The notes under the pieces were generated by a model that ran no database searches, was not told the DNA's origin, and saw nothing but the letters and a program-made list of their open reading frames with translations. DNA of 64,000 bases from Paracoccaceae bacterium (GTDB lineage Bacteria; Pseudomonadota; Alphaproteobacteria; Rhodobacterales; Rhodobacteraceae), in contig JAOTXT010000012.1 in assembly GCA_029862205.1 (NCBI GenBank), positions 16,822 through 80,821 on the forward strand, read 5' to 3'. The translations under genes were made by a program, and so were the position numbers. Positions 17,234-25,545 of this stretch are shown here, one piece after another; the stretch's first letter is position 1; each line of letters starts with the position of its first letter.

Positions 17234-18208
17234 ATGAGTATCAATAGCGTTTTTAAGACTTACGTCGAGCCGAGTCTCGAACGTATTCCTGTCCTCGAAG
17301 TCTCTCATACGGAAACACATCGTGATCAGGACTATGTAATCGTACAGACGATACATAGAAATGTCCTGACGGACTTCGATCGGAAACTTTCTAGGCACTT
17401 GTCGGCGACTCGTGGGGCGGGCTTCCCGGCCTTCACGACTTCGGTGACCGTGACCGAGCGGGGCGGCGATGCGGCGCCGCGGGTTCTGTCGCCCGCGCAC
17501 CACGTCTCGGTGCCCCATGCGCTCAAGGGAATCGCCGAGCGCGCCTTCGCCCATTCGGGCCAGGCGAAGCTGACGATTCATCACAACGATCCATCGGCCC
17601 AGGGCAAATGCACCGGGACCGAACGCGTGGTGACCCAGGACGATATCGATTCGCTGAAGGCAGCGCTGGCGATCTGCCGCTACCTTGGCGAGGCTGAGTT
17701 CCTGACCATTTCCGGCGATTTCGATATCGTGATCGCCCAGCCACCCGGCGACCTCGAGCCGATCGTGATGCATCTGCAGAACGGCTCGATCACCATGCCC
17801 TGCCCCAGTGGTGGCGGGACAACGCCGTTCGAGTGCCCGATCCACAACTTCGCGGCCCACACGGCCGGCAATGTTTTGGCCCAGGGTTATTTGGCGCGCA
17901 CCCGGCATGCCCTGGTCGCGACCAAGGAAACGGCGGTTGCCGACTTCCGTTCCGCGGCCGAGCGGCGGATCCTCGACTTCGATAAAGCCTTGAACGGGCG
18001 CCCGCTTCAGGGTCACCGGCTGGAGGCCACCATAGCGCTGGTCGAACGCCTCAAGTCGGGCCTCGGCGACGGGCTGAAGGGTCTGGCCGAGGATGCACAG
18101 ATCACCGCGCTGGACTGGTCCACGGAAATTTCCACTGGTGACCGCAAGCGAATCACCATGGTACATCCAAGCCGCGACGCGGATATGAAGGCCGCAGCGA
18201 CCGCATAA
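17234..18208 (+). CDS. Hypothetical protein divergent from the AAA+ ATPase
   Basis: This 324-aa soluble protein has no signal peptide or membrane segment and I recognise no family. It contains stretches such as ISGDFDIVIAQPPGDLEP in the middle and an alpha-helical last third (ATKETAVADFRSAAERR). The ATG at 17234 is the likely start; a GTG at 17195 would add thirteen residues. The first 150 bases are AT-richer than the rest. Divergent placement with the AAA+ gene hints at shared control. A strong hairpin follows the stop. Confidence 0.65.
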   Translation: MSINSVFKTYVEPSLERIPVLEVSHTETHRDQDYVIVQTIHRNVLTDFDRKLSRHLSATRGAGFPAFTTSVTVTERGGDAAPRVLSPAHHVSVPHALKGIAERAFAHSGQAKLTIHHNDPSAQGKCTGTERVVTQDDIDSLKAALAICRYLGEAEFLTISGDFDIVIAQPPGDLEPIVMHLQNGSITMPCPSGGGTTPFECPIHNFAAHTAGNVLAQGYLARTRHALVATKETAVADFRSAAERRILDFDKALNGRPLQGHRLEATIALVERLKSGLGDGLKGLAEDAQITALDWSTEISTGDRKRITMVHPSRDADMKAAATA

Positions 18209-18233
18209 CAACAAACCAATCGAACCCCAGAGC

Positions 18234-18264
18234 GCCCGCGCCGGTCACCCTCTCCGGCGCGGGC
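18234..18264. terminator. Hairpin between convergent genes
   Basis: GCCCGCGCCGG pairs perfectly with CCGGCGCGGGC over a 9-base loop. It sits between the stops of two convergent genes and is the probable bidirectional transcription end, although T tracts are poor. Confidence 0.6.
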
Positions 18265-18274
18265 TGATCGATTC

Positions 18275-19696
18275 TCAGGCGAACAGGAAGAACAGCAGGA
18301 TCAGCAGCGCCAGCGCTGCCAGCGAGTAGACGCCATTCCAGCGCCAGGTAAGCGTCGTTGTGGGCAGGCCAGTGATCCCCGCCAGCAGAATCGGGCCGGT
18401 CGCGTTCGGTGACGCGGTCATGCTGAGCGCCCATCCGGCGGTCAGCGAGAACGCAATCAGATTCGGATCGGCCGGCATCTCGGGCAAGGCGGTGATCACG
18501 GCGGCGAGAAAGACCACCATCATCAGCGGGCTCAGCGCAAAGTTGCCCGAGATTATGACGATGACGGGCAGAACCGACAGAAAAAGCCAGACCGGCATCC
18601 GGTCGATCGCCAACGCCTCGGCAATCGCCTCGACCGGCGCCAGGATCCCGGCAGCGGTGCCGATGAACCCGGCGACGCCCAGCAGGAAGGCATCGCGGGT
18701 CATCCGCGGCAGCGGACCGGCCACGACCTCGCCCATGCGCCGGCGCACCGCCCGCACCGCAGCTCCGGCACCATCGTCCAGATTCTGGGTGAATACCCAG
18801 CCCAGCAGCATCAGCGGCGCCATGGTCATCAGCGCTTGGGCGGTGGTGATGCCCAGCGCGCCCTGCACGCTGTAGGCGCCACCGATCAGGATCGCGGCGA
18901 CCAGCCCCATATCCCGGGCGGCGGCCCAGGGAAAGCGGGGCACATCCAGCCCGGGCGCGCGGCTGCGCGGCTTGCCCCAGCGCAGGCGGTCCTCGGCCCA
19001 GGCGACCGGCAGCAGCAGCGCCGAGAAACCAAGCCCGAGCGCGATCACCCGGCTTTGGTCCAACCCCGGCAATGCGGACAGGACAACCGCCTGCGTCAGG
19101 GTGGTGGGCGCCCAGGTGATCACGTTCCCGAACCCGCGGATCAGCGCCGAAAGCTGACGCTGCTCGCGGATCAACACCCGCCGTTCGTCCTCGGGCGTCT
19201 CGACAGGCTCGGCCCTCACCCCGCGCTGGACCAGCGGGGCCAGCAGGCTGATCGCGCCGAAGTTCATCAGCACGCCCGAAAGGTGCCCGCCGACATAGCT
19301 GGCGAAAAGCCGCCGGCCCGGCTGCTGCCGGGTCAGGTAGTGGCCCAGCGCCAGCACCGCGGGCGAGGTGACGGCGGCCTCGCGGAGTGCGGTGATCAGC
19401 AGGATGAAGGCCGCGAAGAAGGCGCCGGTGTCAAGGGCCCCGGCCAGCACTCCGACCCCTCCCCGGTCGATCGCGACGCCCGCTGTCAGGCCTGAGGCCA
19501 GCGCCAGCAGTACCCATTCGCGCAAGCCGAAGCGCGGTAGCAGGGTGACGACAACCGCCAGCGCCAGGCCCCGGCCGATCGCGCCCGCCCATGCGGCGCC
19601 GCCCACCAGATAAAGGATTTCCGCCAGGGCCAGCGCGATCATCGCGGCGGCGCCGATGGCTCTCAGCCTGTCCCCAGCCGCCTGACCCATTCCCAA
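18275..19696 (-). CDS. Polytopic membrane protein, possible ion/anion permease
   Basis: This 473-aa protein has about eleven hydrophobic segments spread over its whole length. Features such as a central charged loop (PVETPEDERRVLIREQRQ), a glycine-rich NFGAISLLAPL segment and the C-terminal TASPNATGPILLAGITGLP recall ion-transporter superfamily permeases (citrate, arsenite or sodium-dicarboxylate types). I cannot assign a subfamily. It starts about 100 bases from the divergent CoA-transferase gene. The substrate is unknown. Confidence 0.7.
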   Translation of the reverse strand: MGMGQAAGDRLRAIGAAAMIALALAEILYLVGGAAWAGAIGRGLALAVVVTLLPRFGLREWVLLALASGLTAGVAIDRGGVGVLAGALDTGAFFAAFILLITALREAAVTSPAVLALGHYLTRQQPGRRLFASYVGGHLSGVLMNFGAISLLAPLVQRGVRAEPVETPEDERRVLIREQRQLSALIRGFGNVITWAPTTLTQAVVLSALPGLDQSRVIALGLGFSALLLPVAWAEDRLRWGKPRSRAPGLDVPRFPWAAARDMGLVAAILIGGAYSVQGALGITTAQALMTMAPLMLLGWVFTQNLDDGAGAAVRAVRRRMGEVVAGPLPRMTRDAFLLGVAGFIGTAAGILAPVEAIAEALAIDRMPVWLFLSVLPVIVIISGNFALSPLMMVVFLAAVITALPEMPADPNLIAFSLTAGWALSMTASPNATGPILLAGITGLPTTTLTWRWNGVYSLAALALLILLFFLFA

Positions 19697-19803
19697 TTCC
19701 GGCTATCCTGTTCCGGCCCCGTTCCGGCCCGCGCGCCGCCGCGCTATGGTGCCGAGTCGTAGCACCAATCCACATCCCCAGCGATCCGGGAGCGATCACC
19801 AGC

Positions 19804-20928
19804 ATGATAAGCAACCCGACCACCGCGGCACCCCTCGCCGGAACTCTGGTGCTGGACCTCAGCCAGGGGATCGCGGGCCCCTATTGCGGCCGCCTCCTGG
19901 CCGATCATGGCGCCCGGGTGATCAAGATCGAACCGCCGCAGGGCGATTGGATGCGGGCGCTGGGCCCCGGTCCACAGGGCATGTCGGCGAGCGCGATCTA
20001 TTACAATCTGGGTAAGGAGAGCCTGGTCCTGGACCTGAAGAGCCCGGACGATCTGGCCCGGGCACTGGCGCTGGCGGCACGTGCGGACGTGATGATCGAA
20101 AGCGCCCGGCCGGGTGCGATCGAGAAGCTGGGTCTCGGTTTCGACGCGGTGTGTGCGGTAAACTCGGCGATCCAATATGTCTCAGTCTCGGGGTTCGGAC
20201 TGACTGGCCCGCGTGCGTTTGATCCGATGACCGACACGGTGGCCCAAGCCTTCTCCGGCTATATGTCGATCAACCGGGGGCGGGACGGCATCCCGCACAA
20301 GACCGATACGACCATTATCGACGCGGTGACCGGGCTCTACGGGTTCCAGGCGGTCTCGATGGCGCTCTGGCCCGGCCAGCCGCGCGAGGCACGGCGCCTA
20401 GATATCGCACTGATGCAGTCGGCGGCCGCGATCCTGGGCCCGAAGATTCTCGAGACCGCGCATCACGGGCATGCGCCGGCCCCGATCAACGTGCCCGCGG
20501 GCAGTTATCGCACCAGCGACGGCTGGGTCGCGGTGACCCTGGTGCGCGAGGAGAACTTCGTGGCGCTGGCAGGCGCCATCGAGCGGCCCGACCTGCCACA
20601 CGATGCCCGATTCGCCAGCTTTTCTGACCGGGCAAAGAACCTGGCGCCTTTGCTCGACATCCTGGCCAAGAAGTTCGCCGAGAAGTCCACCGACGATTGG
20701 GTCGCCCGCCTGACCAAGGCGGGCGTGCTGGCCAGCCGGATCAACGGGTTCGGCGATTGGCTGGATGATCCCCATGTTGCCGCCTCGGGCGCCGCACCCG
20801 ACCACGATGTTCTGCCCGGCGCCACGCTACCGGTGCCGCGCAATCCAGGCCAAGCGCCGCACGCCCGTCCCGCCCCCGCGCTTGGCCAACACGGTGCCGC
20901 GATACTGCGCGAATTCGGGATCGAGTGA
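19804..20928 (+). CDS. Family III CoA-transferase (CaiB/BaiF type)
   Basis: This 374-aa protein begins with LVLDLSQGIAGPYCGRLLADHGARV, the standard opening of family III CoA-transferases, followed by KIEPPQGDW and LDLKSPDD. These enzymes move CoA between carboxylic acids through an aspartyl-CoA thioester; the likely catalytic aspartate is in TTIIDAVTGLYG. The ATG at 19804 follows GGGAGCG. The first part of the 200-base upstream reading frame was excluded because it lacks family similarity. The donor and acceptor acids are not predictable. Confidence 0.88.
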   Translation: MISNPTTAAPLAGTLVLDLSQGIAGPYCGRLLADHGARVIKIEPPQGDWMRALGPGPQGMSASAIYYNLGKESLVLDLKSPDDLARALALAARADVMIESARPGAIEKLGLGFDAVCAVNSAIQYVSVSGFGLTGPRAFDPMTDTVAQAFSGYMSINRGRDGIPHKTDTTIIDAVTGLYGFQAVSMALWPGQPREARRLDIALMQSAAAILGPKILETAHHGHAPAPINVPAGSYRTSDGWVAVTLVREENFVALAGAIERPDLPHDARFASFSDRAKNLAPLLDILAKKFAEKSTDDWVARLTKAGVLASRINGFGDWLDDPHVAASGAAPDHDVLPGATLPVPRNPGQAPHARPAPALGQHGAAILREFGIE

Positions 20929-22209
20929 CTAGGGCGCCGGTGCATCCTCAACGCCCGGGCGCACCGGCAGGCCGACCCGCACCCCGGACCCGCTGGTCAG
21001 GACCTGCACGGTTCCGCCGTGGATCTCGGCGATCTGGCGCACCAGCGGCAAGCCCAAACCGTAGCCCGCCACGTTCTGCTTGGTAGAGGCCCGGTAGAAG
21101 GGCTGGAACACGTTCTCTCGCTCGCTTTCGGGGATACCGTCCCCGCCATCGGTGACCGTCAGCGTGACCTCACCGCCGTCGCGGGCCAGATGGATCGCCA
21201 CCGGTGGTCGGCCATGCTTGTAGGCATTTTCCACCAGGTTCCGGATCAAGCGGCGCAAGAGCGTGGGATCGCCCGCAATCTCGGGCGCCCAACCGATCAG
21301 GCTGCAATCCGGGTAGTGCGCGGCCTCCTCGGCGGCCAGCGCCAACAGATCGACCGATTGAGCCAGCTCGGCTTGCGAGCCGGCGTCCAGCCGGCTCATC
21401 AGCAGGATCTCGTCGATCAGCGCATCGAGCTCGGCGATGTCCTGCCGCAGGGCGGCGCGGCGCTCGTCGCCGTCGGAGCCTTCCTTCAGCATCTCGGCCC
21501 CCAGCCGGATGCGCGCCAGCGGCGTGCGCAATTCGTGCGAGGCATTGGCCAGCAGCATGCGGTGCGCGCCGAGCAGGGTCTCGATCTTGGCCGCCGCCTC
21601 GTTGAAACTGGTGGCCAGCCGCGCGACCTCGTCGCGGCCCTTCACCTCGACCCGGGCCGACAGATCGCCCTTGCCGATCCGCTCGACCCCCTCCTGCAAC
21701 CGCTCGAGCCGGCGGGTCAGCCGGCGCACCAGGGGATAGGCACCCAGCGCCACACCCAACGCGATGGCAGCCAAAAGCAGCGCCAAATTGAGGAACGGCT
21801 TGCGCTGCCGGTGCCGGCCGGGATCGATCACCAGCCAGCGCCCGTCCGGAAGATTGAAGGCCCAAGCGGGCGTGCCGCGCACCCGGTTCCAGCCTCGGTC
21901 ACCCTGATCGCGGGGCGGCGGCGGACCCATCCGGCCGGTGGCCGCGATCAGCCGCCGGTCCGCGTCGAAGAGCGTGATCGAGATGTCGAGCTCGTGCCCC
22001 AGCTCGATCAGGGCCGCCCGCTGCGCGCCGCGCGGCGCATCCGCCGGCGGCAGCGACGCCGTGGCCAGCCGTCCCGCGACGTTAAGGGCTTCGCGCCCCG
22101 GCGCATCGCGCCCAAAGATACCCCACAGGATCGCGGTCAGGATCACCACGATCACCAGGCTGATGATGACGGTAAGATATATCTGGGCGTAAAGCCGGCG
22201 GCGGAACAT
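20929..22209 (-). CDS. Sensor histidine kinase, CpxA-like
   Basis: This 426-aa membrane kinase has TM1 at about 10-32, a periplasmic loop of about 105 residues, TM2 at 140-160, HAMP at 160-213, phosphorylated H225 in ASHELRTPLARI, N box NLVENAYKH at 324-332, G1 DGGDGIP at 354-360 and G2 GYGLGL at 382-387. It lies downstream of its OmpR-type regulator and a CpxP-like gene, so an envelope-stress role is likely. GGAGAG precedes the ATG. A perfect 38-bp hairpin repeat separates it from the regulator gene and may tune its expression. Confidence 0.93.
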   Translation of the reverse strand: MFRRRLYAQIYLTVIISLVIVVILTAILWGIFGRDAPGREALNVAGRLATASLPPADAPRGAQRAALIELGHELDISITLFDADRRLIAATGRMGPPPPRDQGDRGWNRVRGTPAWAFNLPDGRWLVIDPGRHRQRKPFLNLALLLAAIALGVALGAYPLVRRLTRRLERLQEGVERIGKGDLSARVEVKGRDEVARLATSFNEAAAKIETLLGAHRMLLANASHELRTPLARIRLGAEMLKEGSDGDERRAALRQDIAELDALIDEILLMSRLDAGSQAELAQSVDLLALAAEEAAHYPDCSLIGWAPEIAGDPTLLRRLIRNLVENAYKHGRPPVAIHLARDGGEVTLTVTDGGDGIPESERENVFQPFYRASTKQNVAGYGLGLPLVRQIAEIHGGTVQVLTSGSGVRVGLPVRPGVEDAPAP

Positions 22210-22227
22210 TTATTTCTCTCCGGCTAG

Positions 22228-22318
22228 GCCGCCGCCCGCCCCGCCTCCCCGCCCGACCACCAATTCTGCAATTGAGGGACAATTGGTGGTCGGGCGGGGA
22301 GGCGGGGCGGGCGGCGGC
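22228..22318. repeat. Long perfect palindromic repeat, copy 1
   Basis: Two 38-base arms (22228-22265 and 22281-22318) are perfect reverse complements around a 15-base loop. The inner arm, CCTCCCCGCCCGACCACCAA, is shared with the copy at 44.9 kb except for one base. It lies between the response regulator stop and the kinase start, ending 18 bases before the latter. The transcript could form a very stable stem of about 38 pairs. Confidence 0.9.
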
Positions 22319-22332
22319 ATAACGGAAACCCT

Positions 22333-23022
22333 TCAATCCTGCTGCTGGGCAAAGACATACCCTGCCCCGCGCACGGTGATGACCCGGCGCGGATGTTTCG
22401 GGTCGTCCTCGATCTCGGCCCGGATGCGCGAGATGTGAACGTCGATCGAGCGATCGAAAGCTTCCAGCGCGCCACCGCTGACGCGTTCCATCAGATAATC
22501 GCGGCTCAGCACCCGCCCCGCGGCGCGTGCCATGACCTCGAGCAATTTGAACTGGTGCGCGGTCAGCGCGCAGTCGCGGCCGTCGATCCGGGCCAGCATG
22601 GCACCGGTATCGATCTCGAGCCGGCCGAAACGCAGGACTTGGATACCGGGCGCGGCTGCCCCTCGGCGCAGGATCGCGCGCAGTCGCGCGAGCAGTTCGC
22701 GCGGCTCGAAAGGCTTCGGCAGATAATCGTCCGCGCCGATTTCCAGGCCAACAACGCGGTCCATTGGATCGCCCTTCGCGGTCAACATCATGACCGGGAT
22801 ATGGGTCGCGGAAGCGCGTAGCCGCCGGCACACTTCAAGCCCATCGATGTCCGGCAGCATCAGATCAAGGATCACTGCGTCAAATCTGCCCTGGCCCTGC
22901 AGCGCCAATCCCTGGCCGCCCGTCCGCGCCACGGTCACGCGAAAGCCGGACTCGCCGAGATAGTCCCCGACCATCCCGGCGAGCCTGGCGTCGTCTTCGA
23001 TCAGAAGGATCTGGTCGCTCAT
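22333..23022 (-). CDS. OmpR/CpxR-family response regulator
   Basis: This 229-aa protein has a receiver domain with acidic pocket (LIEDD) and phospho-acceptor D53 in ILDLMLPD, switch threonine near 80, and conserved lysine in LPKPFEPRE. It is followed by a winged-helix DNA-binding domain (residues about 130-225, with GRVLSRDYLMERV and IDVHISRIRAEI). The ATG at 23022 was preferred over a longer frame because GGAAGG precedes it and the receiver begins at once (MSDQILLIEDD). It is encoded between the CpxP-like and kinase genes, forming a standard two-component operon. Confidence 0.94.
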   Translation of the reverse strand: MSDQILLIEDDARLAGMVGDYLGESGFRVTVARTGGQGLALQGQGRFDAVILDLMLPDIDGLEVCRRLRASATHIPVMMLTAKGDPMDRVVGLEIGADDYLPKPFEPRELLARLRAILRRGAAAPGIQVLRFGRLEIDTGAMLARIDGRDCALTAHQFKLLEVMARAAGRVLSRDYLMERVSGGALEAFDRSIDVHISRIRAEIEDDPKHPRRVITVRGAGYVFAQQQD

Positions 23023-23136
23023 CCTATCCTTCCGTTTCTGGGTCCTTCCCAGAGCTGGTCTCTCAGCTGCCTGCATCGGCGGCCTGCTTCGGTCTCGGGG
23101 GGGACCTGCGGCGTGCGGCAGACAGCCACCCTGGGG

Positions 23137-23763
23137 TCAGCCCCGACGACGCCAGTGACGGCGTCCCTCGCGCCGTTCCCGCTTTTCGCGGATCATCTGC
23201 TCGATGGCCGCGCGCTGCTCGGGCGTCAGCACCTCGGCCGCATCGGCAACCGCATCGACCAAAGTCTTGCTGATCCGCTCGGCTTCGGCAAGCCGCGAGG
23301 TGCGCAGAGATTCGAGCGCGGCGCGGTCGACGGTAGGGGCGGTCAGCAGGGACTTTAGCTCCTGCCCGGTCAGCTGCATCCGCTCCTTCAGCGGGCGGAT
23401 CTCGCGGGCGACGCCGAGGGCGATGTCGATCATCGCCGCCTCCTGCTCGGGCGTCGCGTCGATCTCGATGCCCAAGTGCCGCACGCCGCGGGTGACCTTC
23501 TGCTCGATCTCGGCATCGGTCATCTCCTCCAGCGGCTTGTGACCGCGCTGTTGCCAGCCGCCCTCATATGCGGCGAGATGCCGGTAGGTGTTGCTCTCGG
23601 CGATCGCCTGCACGCCGAAGGCACCGCCGATCAGTAGGGCCGCGCCGGTCAGCGCGGCGATTGTCTTGCCCTTGCTGGTCCGCAGCCAGCCCTTGCCTTC
23701 GGGGCTACGCTCGACGGTCTCGGGGTTTTCGGAATTGGTCGTCTCGGTCTTGTGGTCGTCCAT
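23137..23763 (-). CDS. Spy/CpxP-like periplasmic protein
   Basis: This 208-aa protein has a polar N-terminus, one membrane anchor or uncleaved signal at about 35-54, and a helical periplasmic domain. That domain has two LTxxQ-like turns: an imperfect LTGQELKSLL and the good VLTPEQRAAIEQM near the C-terminus. The tail is strongly basic (REKRERREGRRHWRRRG). LTxxQ proteins such as Spy, CpxP and CnrX sense misfolded protein or metal and restrain the kinase. Position upstream of the regulator and kinase genes supports this. AGGAG precedes the chosen ATG. Confidence 0.8.
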   Translation of the reverse strand: MDDHKTETTNSENPETVERSPEGKGWLRTSKGKTIAALTGAALLIGGAFGVQAIAESNTYRHLAAYEGGWQQRGHKPLEEMTDAEIEQKVTRGVRHLGIEIDATPEQEAAMIDIALGVAREIRPLKERMQLTGQELKSLLTAPTVDRAALESLRTSRLAEAERISKTLVDAVADAAEVLTPEQRAAIEQMIREKRERREGRRHWRRRG

Positions 23764-23872
23764 CTCGGGGCTCCTGTCTTGATCGTGCCACCGCTCCGGT
23801 GGCTCTGACAGGCAAATTGGGGCCGGCCTGTTGCAGGCGCATCTCGGCAATGTAAAGAAGTGTAAAGACCGC

Positions 23873-24517
23873 TTAGGCGGGCTCACGGCGCGCCCGTATC
23901 TCGGTCGAGGACGCCGCCGACATGCGCCCCGTCAGCAGCACCCAGCCGACGCGCCCGCCCGCGCCCAGAAGCGGCGCCGCCCCCTGCGGCAGCCGCAGGC
24001 CCGCGAACCGCCGCGCGGCGGGAGAAAGCCCGGCCCGGACCTGCTCGCCCGGCCGGGCCAGGACGCCGATCGGGAAATGCGTCATGATCCAGTCCCATTG
24101 GTGCCAGCGGTGGAACCCGGCCAGATTGTCGGCGCCCATCAGCCAGACGAAATGCACACCCGGATAGCGCGGCGCCAGCCGGGCCAAGGTATCGGCGGTG
24201 AACCGGGTGACCAGATGCCTCTCGATATCGGTCACCGCGATCCGGGGATGATCGATGAAGGCCCGGCAGGCCGCCAGACGCTGCTCGACGGGCGCGGGAC
24301 CGCGCGGCTTCAAGGGATTGCCGGGCGAGACCAGCCACCAGACCCGGTCGAGCCCCAGCGCCCTCAGCGCCCAATGCGAGATATGCAAATGCCCCTCATG
24401 CGGCGGATCGAACGATCCTCCGAGCAGGCCGATGCGCTGGCCGGGCATGGCGAGGGGGCCACGATGGAACAAGGGGTGCCTCCGCGTCTCGGCGCCCCAT
24501 ACCGACGCCTGGAGCAC
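23873..24517 (-). CDS. nadD: Nicotinate-nucleotide adenylyltransferase
   Basis: This 214-aa enzyme makes deamido-NAD from nicotinate mononucleotide and ATP. It has the nucleotidyltransferase motif GLLGGSFDPPHEGHLHIS with the HxGH-type EGH, the NadD-specific GADNLAGFHRWHQW, and the C-terminal SSTEIRAR. The longer start is given; an ATG at 24448 gives MPGQRIGLLGG and is also plausible. In alphaproteobacteria nadD often neighbours rsfS and obg, which are not seen here. Confidence 0.93.
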   Translation of the reverse strand: MLQASVWGAETRRHPLFHRGPLAMPGQRIGLLGGSFDPPHEGHLHISHWALRALGLDRVWWLVSPGNPLKPRGPAPVEQRLAACRAFIDHPRIAVTDIERHLVTRFTADTLARLAPRYPGVHFVWLMGADNLAGFHRWHQWDWIMTHFPIGVLARPGEQVRAGLSPAARRFAGLRLPQGAAPLLGAGGRVGWVLLTGRMSAASSTEIRARREPA

Positions 24518-24696
24518 GGGCTGTCAATGCGCGGCGCGCGCGAGGAAGCCGCTAATATGCCCGGGGGATGCGCCCATGTCACAAATCTTTCACGGCGCGA
24601 GACCCGGGCCTTTCCCTGCGCCCCGGCACCGGGGTAGACTCCCGCGCACCGCAAATCGCGGCCCAGTTTGTGCCCCAGGGGGAAGAGAACGCAACA

Positions 24697-25470
24697 TTGC
24701 CCGACGACGGCTCGCATCAGGAACAGCGCGGCGAACATGCCCGCAAGGAGGTGGCCGCCGCCTGGGCCGTCCACGCCTTCACGGCATCCGGCATCGTGCT
24801 TGGTTTTCTGGCGCTGCTGGCGATCCTGGACGGCGACAAGATCGCGGTCTTCATCTGGCTGGGACTGGCGTTGTTCGTCGACGGGATCGACGGGGCGCTG
24901 GCGCGCCGCGCCAAGGTGACCGAGGTCACGCCTGACTTCGACGGGGCGACGCTGGACAACGTCATAGACTATTTCAACTACACCGCCGTCCCGGCGATGA
25001 TGATCTACTGGTTCAACTTCGTGCCCGATGGCTACGCCACCGCTTCCGCCGCGGCGGTGATGGCGGTCTCGCTCTATACCTTCGCCAATCTCGGTATGAA
25101 GTCACACGACTACTACTTCGTCGGCTTCCCGGCGCTCTGGAACCTGGTGGTCTTGTATATTCACGTTTTGCAGACCGGGCCTTGGACCAATCTGACGGTC
25201 ATCGTGATCTGCTGCGTGCTGACCTTCGTGCCCTGGAAATACGTGCATCCCTTCCGGGTGAAAGACTGGCGAAGCTGGACCGTCCCGATCACGGTCCTTT
25301 GGGCCGCGACCTCGTTCCGGCTGGTGCTGATCGACCCGGACGACACGCGGGCGCGCGAGGCCTCGCCGCTGATTTTCTGGCTGTGGGTCGGGGCCTCGGT
25401 CTATTTCGCCGCCCTCTCCATCTGGCGCTCGGTGCAGCCGGAGCCGGAACCGGACGACGACGACACCTAG
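24697..25470 (+). CDS. pcs: Phosphatidylcholine synthase
   Basis: This 257-aa membrane enzyme of the CDP-alcohol phosphatidyltransferase family has the signature DG-x2-A-R with DG-x3-D downstream, visible as DGIDGALARR and PDFDGATLDNVIDY. Length, about seven hydrophobic segments and motifs such as SHDYYFVGFPALWN and PWKYVHPFRVKDWR fit bacterial Pcs, which condenses choline with CDP-diacylglycerol. The start is uncertain: TTG at 24697 behind AGGGGGAAG gives a normal length, while an ATG at 24568 adds 43 unrelated residues. The acidic tail EPEPDDDDT is a minor oddity. Confidence 0.9.
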   Translation: MPDDGSHQEQRGEHARKEVAAAWAVHAFTASGIVLGFLALLAILDGDKIAVFIWLGLALFVDGIDGALARRAKVTEVTPDFDGATLDNVIDYFNYTAVPAMMIYWFNFVPDGYATASAAAVMAVSLYTFANLGMKSHDYYFVGFPALWNLVVLYIHVLQTGPWTNLTVIVICCVLTFVPWKYVHPFRVKDWRSWTVPITVLWAATSFRLVLIDPDDTRAREASPLIFWLWVGASVYFAALSIWRSVQPEPEPDDDDT

Positions 25471-25545
25471 CGCCCGCCGATTGCGCCGGCAGGGCCAAGC
25501 GGCTAAATCAGCCGCCAACCTTTACCCGATCGCAGGCACCCAAGC

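Noticed and set aside
19591..19803. N-terminal extension of the CoA-transferase
   Set aside because: The upstream in-frame stretch is proline/arginine-rich noise; the conserved family start begins just after the ATG at 19804.
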